Below, one piece after another: positions 47,990-59,456 of a DNA stretch of 64,000 nucleotides; the stretch's first letter is position 1; each line of letters opens with the position of its first letter. Source of the stretch: Colocasia esculenta (taxonomy: Eukaryota; Streptophyta; Magnoliopsida; Alismatales; Araceae). The notes under the pieces are model-generated. The model had not been told where the DNA came from. It did not search any database and saw only the letters and a list, made by a program, of their open reading frames with translations. The translations under genes were made by a program, and so were the position numbers. The stretch spans positions 186,410,348 through 186,474,347 of the forward strand of contig CM024753.1 in NCBI GenBank assembly GCA_014218235.1, in the 5' to 3' direction.

Positions 47990-49123
47990 TTACCTTTGAG
48001 CTTTCTCAACCTTGGCCTTAATCTTCTGCTCCAAGACAGACTTCTCTGTGTCTAGGCTAAACATCCTGTTGAGAGCGTGCATGTTCTCCAGTGTCTCATC
48101 AAGGTTCCTACTGTCACTGCCATCACACCTCAGGTGCTGCAGTGGACCATGCAGGAGCTTGTTGACAATGCCAGTGCTCAGGTCCTCCACAGCCCTCCTA
48201 ACCTTCTTGGGCATAGCATCATCTCCAATCTTCTGCAAACATTTCTCAAGCTCAGAAACTCTAATTCTATCAGCATACGATCTCAGTTTCTTGATGGTAG
48301 GCACTGTCTCAAGAGAATCTCTCCAAGCCTCAAAACGTTTCAGTTCCTCAGTGATGATAGCTTGGGCTTCCATGGCCTTCCTGAGCCTGTCTTCTTTGTT
48401 AGCCTCCACTACTTCCTTGAGGTCGTCCACATTGTAGATTCGTGCGGTCTTAACTTCGGAGACGCAAGAACTCACATTCCTGGGAACAGAGATGTCGACA
48501 AAAAGCCTCAATCCCCCGACAGCCTCGCTCACAGGAGGAAGGGCTTCTACCTGCTCTTTCACGAAGAGTGGTGTCTCTGAGGAAGTGCTTGTGAAGATGA
48601 CATCTGCTTCGGCAGCACAGGAGAGCATCTCCGACAGCGGCATGTAGATTATCTCAATATCTTTCATCTCTTCACGCATGGCAGCAACCCTTTCCTCTGA
48701 ACGGTTCACAACCACCACCTTCGTGCAGCCCTTGGCCGCCAAGTGTTTGATCACAAGCTTCCCCATCTTGCCGGCCCCAATCAGGAGCATTTTGGCAGAG
48801 AGAGCGTGGGAGCTGGGGAGCTTCATGAGGGCCAGCTCAACGGCAGCTGAGCTCACAGAAACTGCACCAGAAGAAATGTTCGTCTCAGTACGAACCCGCT
48901 TTCCTGCGGTGATTGCGTCCTTGAACAGCCGGTCTATGTTCTTCCCAAGGCCACCACTTCCCTGCCCAACTCGTACAACTTGCTTAACCTGCGCAAGAAT
49001 CTGGCCTTCACCGAGCACAAGGGAGTCGAGTCCTGAAGACACCTCAAACACATGTCGGATGGCGTCCCCATCACGGAGCAAGAAGACGTGCTTCTGGAGC
49101 TCGGAAGCAGGGATTCCGCTGGT
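47990..49123 (-). other. HEMA: HEMA exon 3
   Basis: Begins ACCAGCGGAATC after TACTCAG and ends at TAA 47990-47992. Holds the nucleotide-binding and dimerisation domains. Confidence 0.95.
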
Positions 49124-50062
49124 CTGAGTAAAGCAGGGAAAGAAACAAGAAGAGGAAGATCAAACAGTTGTCAGCTTCCACCCAACAGGCGATCTGATCA
49201 ACCTCAAATAGCTAGCACTAACGGATGGAAGCAAGTGATCAAAAACAGTACCTTGGACATCCACCCAATCACTTCTGTGATACCGCGGTGCCAAGAGAGG
49301 GCCACAACGTATATCTCCATCCTGTTGCAGGTGCTGAGCACAGCAGCCTCCTCTATGTGGTACAATTCACAGAGCTCCGCGATGGCGCGAGGCCAGTTCG
49401 CTTCTGGAACAGCAAGCTTTTCGCGCATCTCCACTGGAGTAGTATGCACGCTGAGGCCGACGACCGCAATGCTGCTCCGTTCTTTTGTGTACCCTGAGGT
49501 TGGCAGAGACCCAGAGAGGTACACACAACAGAAGGAGAGAATTTTAACAGCTTACTCGTTTTGTAGAAACACATCAAATGCAAGAGGCGAGAACCGCATC
49601 AAGGCGCATAACAAAACAATTAATCCAACAGGATGCGAATCTCTTTTTGGTTTGGGCTGGTCAACAGGAATCGCCATGTTTCCTAGCTCGGCATACAATC
49701 GAACATTTCTTCAACAGAAGATTTATCGGCAGGAGATGCACACGGAGGTGAGAGATCGGCGAAGGGGACTTACGATCGCCTGCGGACGTCTTGAGCTGCT
49801 CGAGAGCGGAAACGCTGGACGCCCTGGACGACGCCGCGACCGCCGTGTCTCCTCCCTGCTCCGATCCCGTGTCGCAGCGGGGGAAGCCCACCCTGCTGAC
49901 CCCGCCGCGGCGTCTCAAGGCGGACACCCCGGAAAGACTCGGCGAGGGGGCAGCGAAAGCCGGGCAAGAAGCAGAGACCCGCCGCAGGCCCCCGCAGAGG
50001 AAGGGCTCCGCTGCCGCCCCCGTCCCGGACACCGCCGCCGAGAAGCCGCTCGCAGCCGCCAT
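47990..50062 (-). CDS. HEMA: Glutamyl-tRNA reductase, chloroplastic (three exons, about 554 aa)
   Basis: First committed enzyme of tetrapyrrole (chlorophyll and heme) synthesis: NADPH-dependent reduction of Glu-tRNA to glutamate-1-semialdehyde in plastids. Exons on the minus strand are 50062-49774, 49493-49252 and 49123-47990, with GT/AG introns (donor GTAAGT after GATC; acceptor CTCAG). Joined exons stay in frame: 177 codons, then 377 plus stop, close to the usual 540-550. The N-terminus is an Ala/Ser/Arg-rich transit peptide, followed by SALEQLKTSA. The catalytic Cys lies in VLSTCNRMEIY, the NADPH loop in GAGKMGKLVIKHL, and the C-terminal dimerisation part ends KAQR. The start MAAASG (50062) is preferred; an in-frame ATG nine codons upstream (50089) is possible. 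No damage seen. Confidence 0.96.
49252..49493 (-). other. HEMA: HEMA exon 2
   Basis: Begins GGTACACAAAAG after CTCAG and ends ATGTCCAAG before GTACTG. Carries the catalytic-domain motif LSTCNRMEIY. Confidence 0.94.
49774..50062 (-). other. HEMA: HEMA exon 1 (coding part)
   Basis: Encodes the plastid transit peptide and the start of the mature N-terminus. It is very GC-rich compared with the other exons. Ends GAT-C before donor GTAAGT (49773-49768). Confidence 0.92.
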
Positions 50063-50470
50063 TCCCAGGCAGGAAGAGGGATCGTCCAACTGGAGACCCG
50101 CAAACCGCCGCTGGACGCAAAACCCAGAATCCCCCTCTGGGCTTCTCCTCGGTTGCTGCTGCTGCTGCCGCTGCTGCCGCTGCTGCGTTCGCTATCCCCT
50201 CCGCCTGAGAAAGAGGAAGTAATCGACGAAGGAGGTTTTGTGGGGTTGGGATGTTACGTTCGAACGGGGAAACCGAGTGCAAGTTGGCGTGGAGATTTGC
50301 CTGCCATTGGATTCTGAGAGGGAGTGTGGTGGTGGGCCGGGGGTGCTGGGCGGCGAATCGGGTGGGGGTGCTGGCGTGGCACCGCGCAGGATTAGAGTTG
50401 CCGGATCTCTGTGCTCTAATTGGTCCACCGTCCGGCCCGCTCTATCCACCATGAACCCGCATCTCTAAAC
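50063..50470 (-). promoter_or_regulatory. HEMA: HEMA 5' UTR and proximal promoter
   Basis: GC-rich. A GCT/GCC trinucleotide stretch lies at 50155-50187, probably in the 5' UTR. A CCAAT box on the minus strand is at 50419-50423, about 360 bp upstream of the start codon. No convincing TATA box was seen; the nearest candidate is an A/T run at about 50,487-50,497. Confidence 0.45.
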
Positions 50471-50499
50471 GTGAGAGAAGAGAAGAAAATAAAAAAGGG

Positions 50500-53093
50500 C
50501 AAAAAAAGAGATCGAGAGAGAGGAAGTGGGGCCCATAAGCAGAACTGGTGGCCGTGGTTGAGATGGTGCATGTGGCCGTCCCCCCCTAAAAGAAAGAGTG
50601 ATCTAATCTACCCCTTCGTTGCAGAAGATTGCATGGGATAATGGCAGATCATACATGCGAGGGGGGGGCTGTGTGTGTGCGTGTCCTCACCACACGCCGT
50701 GGGGTTACGAGAGGGGGAGAGGGAACGGGAGCAGTGGATCACTTCACGGTACTACTCTTCACTTGTTCTGAGATTTTGAAGTGGCGTCATATGTGGGAAT
50801 GAAGTGCCTGCATAGGTGAGCAGCTCATGAAATGGACGGATGGAGAGGGCGACACGTTGAGTGCGTTACCGCCTTCTCTATCAAGAGCTGCTCGCCTTGG
50901 GTATTTCCATCTTCTTTTAGCTTGTCTCAAAGGAAATATCTCAATAGGTCGGTTTTATGTACGAAAACGTAACTGCAGTAAATGTTTCCCATCTCAATAG
51001 AAATGCTTAAGGTGCTACCTTAATGCTTTGAGGATCAGTCATGAATTTGTTGTCTGCTCCATTAAATATGTTAAGAATACTAGGCAAAATGAACATGAAA
51101 TGCATGTTAATTGATAAGATCTTGCTGTATATAAGATGATCAAAAGATTGCTTGTAAGAATGGCTACTTCAATCTAAAGTTGGTTGTACCACGCATACTA
51201 ATTAATTTGAATTTTTTTATACGATCTAGATAGATTCGTATCGTCTTGATCAATTGATTAAAATGTTAAATTAATTGATCATTTTTTATCTCTCTTTAAA
51301 GATCAAATAAATCATGGGATATGATCATGTCAAATTGTCACCTTGATAAAATCAGTTGACTGATAAGAGAAATCGGTCGATTGATTTTAGACTTTAGTTT
51401 GTTAGGTACTTAAGAGCACTAATTAGATGAATCGGTCGATCAATAAGACGAAATCGATCAACTAATTTTGAGCTCAACGGATCAACAGTGCCGTCTGTCT
51501 TAACACGTATCAAATCAGTCATACCACTACGATACGGCACAATACGACGAACCATGTTTCAATCCAAACTCTTATAATCCCATTCGAATGTCCAAATTAT
51601 TTAATTCTTAAGAATGACTGATATTGTTGTACACGATCTTTTATACTTTCACATCAAAGTTCGAGTGAAATTAGTTGACAATTACTAGCTACGTACCATC
51701 GAAGAACTTACAAGAAAAGAGTAGACTTATAGCATTTAGAACATCGAGATGAAATGAGTCTCAACTGTTGGTCAACCATTATGAATCGAAAGACCAGAAA
51801 AGAGGGCATGGTATTGAATGGTACTTTGTCGCCTTTTATTAGTTCCTTCTATTGAACATAAGTTTGTTCAAAAGAGAATGCCTAAACGATAAAATAATTT
51901 AACTCTTAGCTCCCACAAGATATGGTTTTAATTCCTTAAAACTCTTCTTCAGTATGACTTTTACAAGAAATCATATTTTCTTTAAGACAAGATTCCTAAC
52001 TCAACATATGCGGTTTATTAATTAAAATTCTAATCCACATGTTTTATAAAACAAATACTCCATCCTACTACAGTTTAACATGTATACAATCTAGGAATAT
52101 ATTATCTCCATCTTTAATCCACTTGTTGTTTAATATTTTTAAGGATATAATTTTGAACATAACCTCATCCTTCGTTTGATAGAAATGGTAGACATATTTT
52201 CTCATCATTCCATCACTATGCAGAGTGACTTTTTAAGCTAAGAGAAAGAGTGTACAATGTAACAGTTTTTGATATTTGATAATATATATTATATTTTAGT
52301 AACCTTATTGAATTTTCTGAAGCGTAAATTATCATTGTTAACTTTTTACTCTACAAGAATATCAAGTAAAATATGATCAACATCATTGTCCCAGTTGACC
52401 ACTCTAATTTTACTATCTTTTGGGGTGATCATGAGGGTGGTGTCTAAATATATAATTAGAACTAATTAAGAAGACAAGAAAGATATAATCATAATGTTAA
52501 TAACATCAACAAAATGTAGTCAAGGTGACATCAAAAGAAATAGGTAGAAAATAATAAATATATTGCTGCACTAAAATAGTTTTGAAAATTATAAAATAAA
52601 AATAAGAAACAAAATCGACCCCTCTATTTTAGGTTCTAAACAACATAAAATAAAATAAAAAAAATAGATGAGAAAAAAATGGATAGGAGATGAGGATTAT
52701 CTCAACAAAAATATGAGATGACATATTTCCAACTTACGCCAATTTTTTAGGGACCTCTCCGAAATATTTAAACCATCTTTATCTCTATTTTTTTTAGCAT
52801 GTCAAACATGGGATGGTTAGATTCACCTTTATCTCCTACTTAACCCTATACCAAATAGGGCAAATAAATGGCTTATCCATGATAAAAGGAGGTAAATCTT
52901 AGGTTAATAGTTATTTGGATTTGGTTGAGGGGTATTAGCTAACCTAGGATAACAGGTTTACCCTCCTTTATATATCTATAGATAATTTGTCCACCTTCAG
53001 AGGAGGGGGTAAGAAAATTATCTCTAAGTAGATTTTTTTATATTTTTTACACATTTTATTACCTTTAATACATATATTACTATCTATCTCGTA

Positions 53094-53125
<32 letters not shown>

Positions 53126-54136
53126 ATAATTAGATTTAGGAATGACGGGTTATCTATCCACCTTGTTTTTATTTTCAAAATAAAGTGGGATAACTTTTTA
53201 TTACCTAATACCTAGTTAGTCTATCTATAGGTTGCTTAACCCTCAACTAAAGTGGCTAACTTATTAGTAGGTTAGTCCAGTTTAAATTAATTTCAAGTGT
53301 GTGTGAACATCGAATGGCGCACACTCTCTTGTAACGGTGTGCATCAAATTTTCTCAAACTAGTTTTCCAACTAAAATAAAAAACTTATCATACAACGTCG
53401 TTTGTTCTGGAAGAAGGCTGACCCCCAACTTTGTCTCCCCTCCCTAGCCATCATAAGCTGATTTAGTATAGAGTCCGTGAGGTCATATGACTCCACTAAA
53501 ATTTTAAAACTCTATTAATATATTAAAACAATTTCATTAAATGAATTTAGTTAGACTTTTTTTTTTTTTAAATGACCCCATTGAATGAAATTGTTGGATC
53601 CGCTATAGTGGCCACTAATGTTTTTCTCTTGTCAGTTACCATTTACATGCACTAGCATGGGGAAGAGAGTAACACTAGGAGGATCTCCAAGGAAAATTTT
53701 ATCTAAGATTTAATAAGTAGGCAATAGTTTATATATTTTTTGATAATTCTGATAGCTGGTTAATATAGCCATTTACGCTTTGGTTTGAATGCACCATGAT
53801 TCGTTTGCCCACAGTTGATCCAGACATGTCCACTTCCTCCTTTTTATAAACAACTACTACGTGTTTAATAGTAAGACTTAACGAAGATAAGCTCGAACTT
53901 TACTCTTACTTTCTGTTTGGAAAATTGAAGATAAGGGGGCCCTTTTAGTATCGAGCTAACTCTAATTTAGAGTAACCTTGAAATATTCTCGTATTTCTTT
54001 TACACTTAAATCTAGCCATAATTCATTCCACATATCCTTCATGGAATAAGTCATCCCATGTCTTAGCAACTTTCTCTTCACGAACCTTATCATATTCACC
54101 AAACAATACCACATTAACATTAAGTGATTGGACTAA
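50500..54136. other. AT-rich intergenic region
   Basis: No gene on either strand. It includes a probable copia LTR remnant at about 51,250-51,475 with CAGTTGACTG and AATCGGTCGATC palindromic words, a (TA)n run at 53094-53118, and a T-run near 53,560. The rest shows no structure I can name. Confidence 0.55.
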
Positions 54137-54597
54137 GGTGACATTTGATAATATTTATTTAAAATGTCTAAATTTAATTTTACGTCTATTTTTTAAATTT
54201 TAATTTTAAAAAAGAATTTAATATATATATAAGATATAAATTAAGAAGTGTTTGATAACTAACTTAAATAATATCTTAAATATAACACAATTGATTAAGA
54301 TACTTACACTATTATTGGGTAGGCTTTATGTTCAAAACTAAAATTATTATTTTTAAAATTGATCGTCAGATTTGATCGTCGGTGATTGTCGAAATTCGAC
54401 GACTGGTGATGTTTGTCGTAGGTCGTCGATCTGAAAAGAAAAAAAAAGTGATTCATCTTAACTTAAAAATTAAGTGATTTTTTAGACTTAAGTAATTAAT
54501 TAAGATATAATTTCAGATATTTTATCAAATAATTTGAAATCTTAAAAATTAAATATTTCAGACTATAGACTTTGAATAAGCGTTATCAAACAGGGCT
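54137..54597. mobile_element. Possible hAT-type non-autonomous element
   Basis: The left end TGACATTTGATAATATTTATT and the inverted right end CCCTGTTTGATAACGCTTATT (from 54,576-54,597) match over most positions. They resemble plant hAT miniature elements. The target duplication is not clear. Confidence 0.4.
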
Positions 54598-55019
54598 TCT
54601 CGTCTTTAATCAACACTATGTCGATGCCAACTCTCAGTTTCATGTCTAATAGAAGAGAAATACTTATTCCCCATCTAAAATGGATGGTAATAGAATTGGC
54701 CCGTAGAAAGTGCACAAGCCTCACATAACTTGGCCATTATTCTCCACCATCTAGACTTTGGGAAAGAGAAAAGGGTTGGCGGCGACTAATGGCTGGGGTG
54801 TAAACGGACTGGATCCGGGTCGGATCTTCAGTGATCCGAACCTGATTCGAATTCTCATGATCCAATTCACACTCAAAATCAGAACACATATGGGACTGGG
54901 TTCAGATCAAAATCCAAGATTGAATTTGCGATTCGGGTTGATTTCTTGTGTTTCCTTCCTTCCGTGTTTGAGGAAATGGAAGGGGAAAGAGTTGGAACCA
55001 CCCGTGATGATTCGTGGTG

Positions 55020-56020
55020 GCGATGTTGGTGTTGACCGCCCCGTCGAGTTCTCGGAATCCCGCCGGTGAGAGCTCCTCAGCGACGGGGTTGCGAGTAGAT
55101 GGTGTGGGACCCCTCGGCCATCCGTTCCCCGTGCAGCGAGAAGTTCTTCTGCAACACACTGTGGGGGGCTTCAGGGGATTCCTCGACTCCCGACTGTTGA
55201 TAGTCCAAGTAACAAGGCTCGCATACGGGGGGGGGGGGGGGGGTCGTCATGGGGGTCAGGCATAACCATTTCATGGCAGATGCCCAGGGCCTTGTCCAGA
55301 TGCTCCAGGAGCCCGCCAAGGGCATCCCCTATCCCAGCGTGCTACCCATGTGGCAGCAGACCCTCCCAACGTGACCTGTGTCCACCGAGCGCCACTTTGG
55401 TAATGGGTTAACTTAGAGTTAACTTAAAAAGTGCTTTGGGAAGGTTACAAATTTAACTCAAGTGAGTTAGGCTAAAGGTAGATTAAAAGTGAGTTAACTC
55501 ACCATTTTTCAACCCACCTCTAGAGGTAGACTAGAGTTAACACAAGTGAGTTAACCACCTTTTTGCTCTCACAGTACAAACATTAATTGCTACTTTTTCT
55601 TTTCCCAAGGTAAGTTAACTCACTTTTTCTTACCAAAGAAAAATAAGTTAACTCACCATAGTCAAAAAGTTAACTCCATTGTTACCAAAGTAAAAGATGA
55701 GTTACACTGTAACTTTGATTATGGGTTGGAGTTATCTTAACTCTAACTCATTGCCAAAGTGGCGCGGGGCCCTCTGCATTATGAAAACCCGCAGTAGGTT
55801 CACCGCCTTGGCCCCTAACGGGTACTATGGAAATTAACTCATTCACCCACCCCACCGCCGTGACCACTATGGGCGGGCGGTCGTTGGAGTACGCCGTTCG
55901 GCTAGTGAGGGAGGCGAAGTCGCAGATGACGGAGGAGCACATGAGGTCGGCGGAAAATCTGAGCGTGATGAGGGGCAGGGGCCATGCCTAGTGGCGTCAC
56001 AGGATGATAATGGTGCCCTC
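55020..56020 (+). pseudogene. BAHD acyltransferase pseudogene (benzyl-alcohol benzoyltransferase-like)
   Basis: Recognisable pieces in changing frames: HPFPVQREVLL...LLIVQVTRLAYGG (about 55,110-55,230), then VRHNHFMADAQGLVQ with the HxxxD catalytic motif (about 55,250-55,310) and PSVLPMWQQ. After the MITE come NGYYGN (about 55,825) and LEYAVRLVREAKSQMTEEHM (about 55,885-55,945), then MRGRGHA. A run of 17 G (55227-55243) disrupts the frame where the family has GG-hydrophobic. Several stops are also present. BAHD enzymes acylate alcohols and amines with CoA donors. The conserved DFGWG C-terminus was not found. Clearly dead. Confidence 0.8.
55389..55765. mobile_element. MITE with 12-bp terminal inverted repeats inside the BAHD pseudogene
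   Basis: GCGCCACTTTGG (55389-55400) is the exact inverse of CCAAAGTGGCGC (55754-55765). The inverted similarity continues inward (TAATGGGTTA with TAACTCATTG). Its 377 bp separate two parts of the acyltransferase. It carries about seven GAGTTAACTC/GTTAAC palindromes. The superfamily is uncertain because a clean target duplication is not visible. Confidence 0.8.
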
Positions 56021-56632
56021 CTCTCTCCTACCCCGTGCCCCCACACAGGGCTGTAAACGGGATCCAATACAGAGGAGATATAAGTTTTTTTGTTTCTGAC
56101 ACAGTAACGATACGAATAATTAATTAAATAATTTGTATTCAAAATAAAATTTAAATATAGAGTAAATAATTTAGTAAGATAATATTCAAATTCGGAATGG
56201 ATATAGATATTATCCATCTTAGAAACATGATTCTTAACCAGAGACATTAAGTGATCTAAAAATAAAAAATATATAAAAATTTGTATTTTTTTTAAAATAT
56301 AAATGTCACAAACAATTTCTAAATAAAATATAGTACATAAATATTCATAAATTACATATCCCACATTCAAATTACATGTCCAAGTCAAGTAAAAATCAAG
56401 TTCTTTCAAAGATAACAAAAATCAAATTCATAATTACATGTCCCACATTAATATGATCCACATTGAGAGATCTAGAGAGAGGGGGGGAGACACTAGTGGA
56501 AATTGAAAGACAGAGAGAGATCTAGAGAGAGAGAGGAGGGCTACAGGCTTAGAGCAGAGGTCAACAAACATAGCCCACCAATGGGGGTTGAGGAGGGCTA
56601 GAGCAGAGGTCAACAAACATAGCCCGCTAGTG

Positions 56633-56671
<39 letters not shown>

Positions 56672-56819
56672 AAAGAGAGGCGAAAGGGTGCCCGTCGAGG
56701 AAGAGGTGCCAGACCTCCTTTGACATCGATGGGGTCAAGGGAGAGAGGGGGAAGACATCGGTAGGTGGTGAGGAAGTTAGAGAGAGAGAGAGAGATCCAA
56801 AGAGAGAAAGGGAGGGGGA
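56021..56819. repeat. AT-rich then GA-rich spacer
   Basis: 56,049 GGGCTGTAAACGGGATCC resembles the end of a plant hAT-like repeat, and a similar word is at 54,799. From 56,460 the sequence is GA-rich. A direct repeat of AGAGCAGAGGTCAACAAACA (56551 and about 56600) and a (GA)n run at about 56,640-56,670 are present. No gene. Confidence 0.5.
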
Positions 56820-57369
56820 TGTTGACACCAAAAATAATTATCAATTTTTTTGTGAATATTTTGGTCATAAATAAATTATACATGGACAAATGTGCTAATC
56901 ATGGCATAAAATGCTATAAAACAATGGCCATGTGATTAGGGCAAAACAGCTAAAACAGCCCCCGAAATTCCAAAATTCTTGAAAACATCAAGTTTTCAGA
57001 AATTATCATAATTTTCAGAATTTTTTAAATTAAAAAAATATTCCAAAAATATTTAAAATCAGAAATTTCTGGAATATCCACACTTCTAGAAAAATCTAAT
57101 AACCCTCGTTACCCAATTTCTTGAATTTTCATAACTAAAAAACCCATTTTTTGAAATATGAGGAATTTTCAAAACCCAACAAAACCTTGAAATACCTCAT
57201 TTCTGAAATTTCAGAATCCCCAAAACTCAAAAGTCTAATTTCCTGAATTTTCAGAGCTTAATATCCCATTTATGTAATTTTCAGAAATTATCGTGAGCTA
57301 AAACCTCAAATTTCAAAAAAAAAAAAAGAAGAAGAAGAAAAGAAAACAAAATAAACAAAATAAAAACGG

Positions 57370-57880
57370 GCTCCCTGCTTCCCCGCGTGCGCGGTGGGAG
57401 GAAACCCCACTGGGCAACACGACTCGGTGGAGCACTCCCCAGCACGCGTGATGGGAGGGAGGCCCACTGAGATGCTGAGCCCAACTGCCTACTCGATGGG
57501 AGTTCCACCGGGGCTCACCGGTGGGACCCACTACCCGGTGGGACTCCCACCGATACCCTCTCTCTCTCTCCCTCTTTTCATCTCTCTCCTAAATAAATAA
57601 AAAAAGGGGAAAGAAAGAGGAGGATATTAAATGTGATGTTCCGGTGGGAAGTCCCATCGGAACCCGGACTTCGTTGGGGAGTCCCAATGGAACCTCCACC
57701 CCGTTGGAGTGTTTCCAAATATAAAGGACATTAAATGTGATGTTCTCCACCCCATTGGAGTGTTTCTAAATGTAAAAGACATTAAATGTGATGTTCCGGT
57801 GAGAGTCCCACCGAAACCCTGTTGGGGAGTCCCAACGGAACCTCCACCCCATTGGGGCGTGAAAGGAAATCCCGTTGGAC
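57370..57880. repeat. GGTGGGA/TCCCACC palindrome cluster
   Basis: Examples: GGTGGGACTCCCACC, GTTGGGGAGTCCCAAC, CGGTGGGAAGTCCCATCGG and CCGGTGAGAGTCCCACCG. About ten such words occur in 500 bp upstream of the TATA box. A segment TCCACCCC-TTGGAGTGTTTC with ACATTAAATGTGATGTTC is itself duplicated (about 57,695-57,800). Confidence 0.85.
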
Positions 57881-57903
57881 TCCCAACTCTCCACCCAAAC
57901 TCC

Positions 57904-57911
57904 TATAAATA
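57904..57911 (+). promoter_or_regulatory. TATA box of the Tat/Ogre-like LTR
   Basis: CTCCTATAAATAGGAGG; the flanks are themselves inverted (CTCCTA/TAGGAG). Confidence 0.75.
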
Positions 57912-58344
57912 GGAGGTCAATGCCAAAGGAGAAGAGGATCTGAAAAATCGGTCAAGGATTTGTGGAAGACCGGTGAAGGAAGTTTGGAGCAGCCACAACC
58001 CCCTATTCATGGATTCTTTTTTGCAGAAAAGTTCATAAAAGATTGTTATTTGGAAAATGGCCCAAAGTGAAAAGAAAAGTATGTATGTCATGATTTCACG
58101 ATGGAGAATTACAAATACACACATTTGTCCATTTACATGTTCTAATAATATTTTTGCAATAGATTACAAATTGTAATTATATTCGAAAACTTCATGTAAT
58201 TGTATATACCCAAAAAAGTCATAAAATGCAAAAAGATGGCATGTTCTGAATGGTTGATATCAAACACAGGTTGTGTATTGCAAATAAATCTCTGTATAGA
58301 GAGTGTTGCAAATATACCCCTATTCAACAAAAAAATTACATAAA

Positions 58345-59250
58345 AGCTCCTGAAGGGTTAGAAATTTCAGAAATATCCTCAAAAAGATTGAAATTATGGA
58401 AATATCCTTCAAAGGATTGAAATTTGCAGCAATGCCCCTTTTGGACAGGAAATTAAAGGAATATCCTCAAAGGACAAAAAAATTACAGAAACACCCTTCA
58501 AAGGGTGAGAATTGCATATACATTCTCAGAAGGACAGGAAATTATAGATATGTCCTTAAAAGGATAGAAACTATATATATCCTCAAAAGATGAAAAATTA
58601 CAGAAATACCCTGATCAAGGGACAAATTGCAGAAATACCTTGTTCAAAAAAGATACAGAAATACCTTGTTCAAGGGAAAAATAGCAGAAAGACCCTGCGT
58701 CTGGGAAAATTATAGAAATACCCCTCTGTCTGGGAAAATTGTAGAAATACCTCCATGTTTGGTAAAATTAGAGAAATACCACATATGAAAGGAAATTTCC
58801 AAAAATGTTCGTGTTTGAGCAAAAATTTCAAAAATACCCCCATGTTAGGGGAAAATTCCAAAAATATCTCTACTTGAGGGGAAATTCCAAAAATACCCCC
58901 GGAGGGTTGAAAAATTACAAATCAGTCCTCCTGCTGTCCAAAAAATTACAGGAAAATCTTTGTGTCAGGGAAAATTGCTAATATATCCCTGGATCAAGGA
59001 AAATTTCAGAAATACTATCTGAAAGGACAAAATTACAGAAATACCCTCCAAAGGGTGAAAAGTGCAAAAAATGTTCTCAAAAGGACAGAAATCATTAAAA
59101 CATCTTCAAGAGGAAAAATTATAGAAATACCTGAGTCTGGGAAGATTACAAGAATACCCCCAGAGAATGGAAATTATAGAAATGTCCCTAGAAAGGTCCC
59201 AAACCCAAAAACCTTGAAAGGAAAAATTGCACAAGTGCTCCCGCTTGTGA
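58345..59250. repeat. Array of about 25-30 units of roughly 33 bp with CCTT..AAGG stems
   Basis: Unit pattern: AAATTACAGAAATA then a short self-complementary word such as ACCCTTCAAAGGGT, TCCTTAAAAGGA or CCCTGATCAAGGG. Units drift but keep both parts. Frames through the array repeat Lys/Ile-rich peptides and are not genes. Confidence 0.85.
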
Positions 59251-59456
59251 GAAAGTCATTCAAGTCATGTTCGAACTTCATGGAAGTCAACTAAATGCCG
59301 TCGAAGTTCAGAAATTTCAAGAAAGTCCTTTCAAAAGAAGAAACTACACAAGGATCATGTCGTTTACATGGCTCGGTGGAGCGGCACCCACGTCACTTCT
59401 CTGAAGCAACGTGCGCTCTCCTGGGTCCGGTTTACGGCTAGCGAAGTCTTGGGATC

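Noticed and set aside
49052..50317. 421-codon plus-strand frame over HEMA
   Set aside because: Antisense shadow of HEMA exons 1-2 and introns; no domain, and it disagrees with the strong minus-strand gene model.
54758..55069. 103-codon frame before the BAHD pseudogene
   Set aside because: Begins in repeat-like GATCCGGGTCGGATC sequence and runs out of frame with the acyltransferase; no family match.
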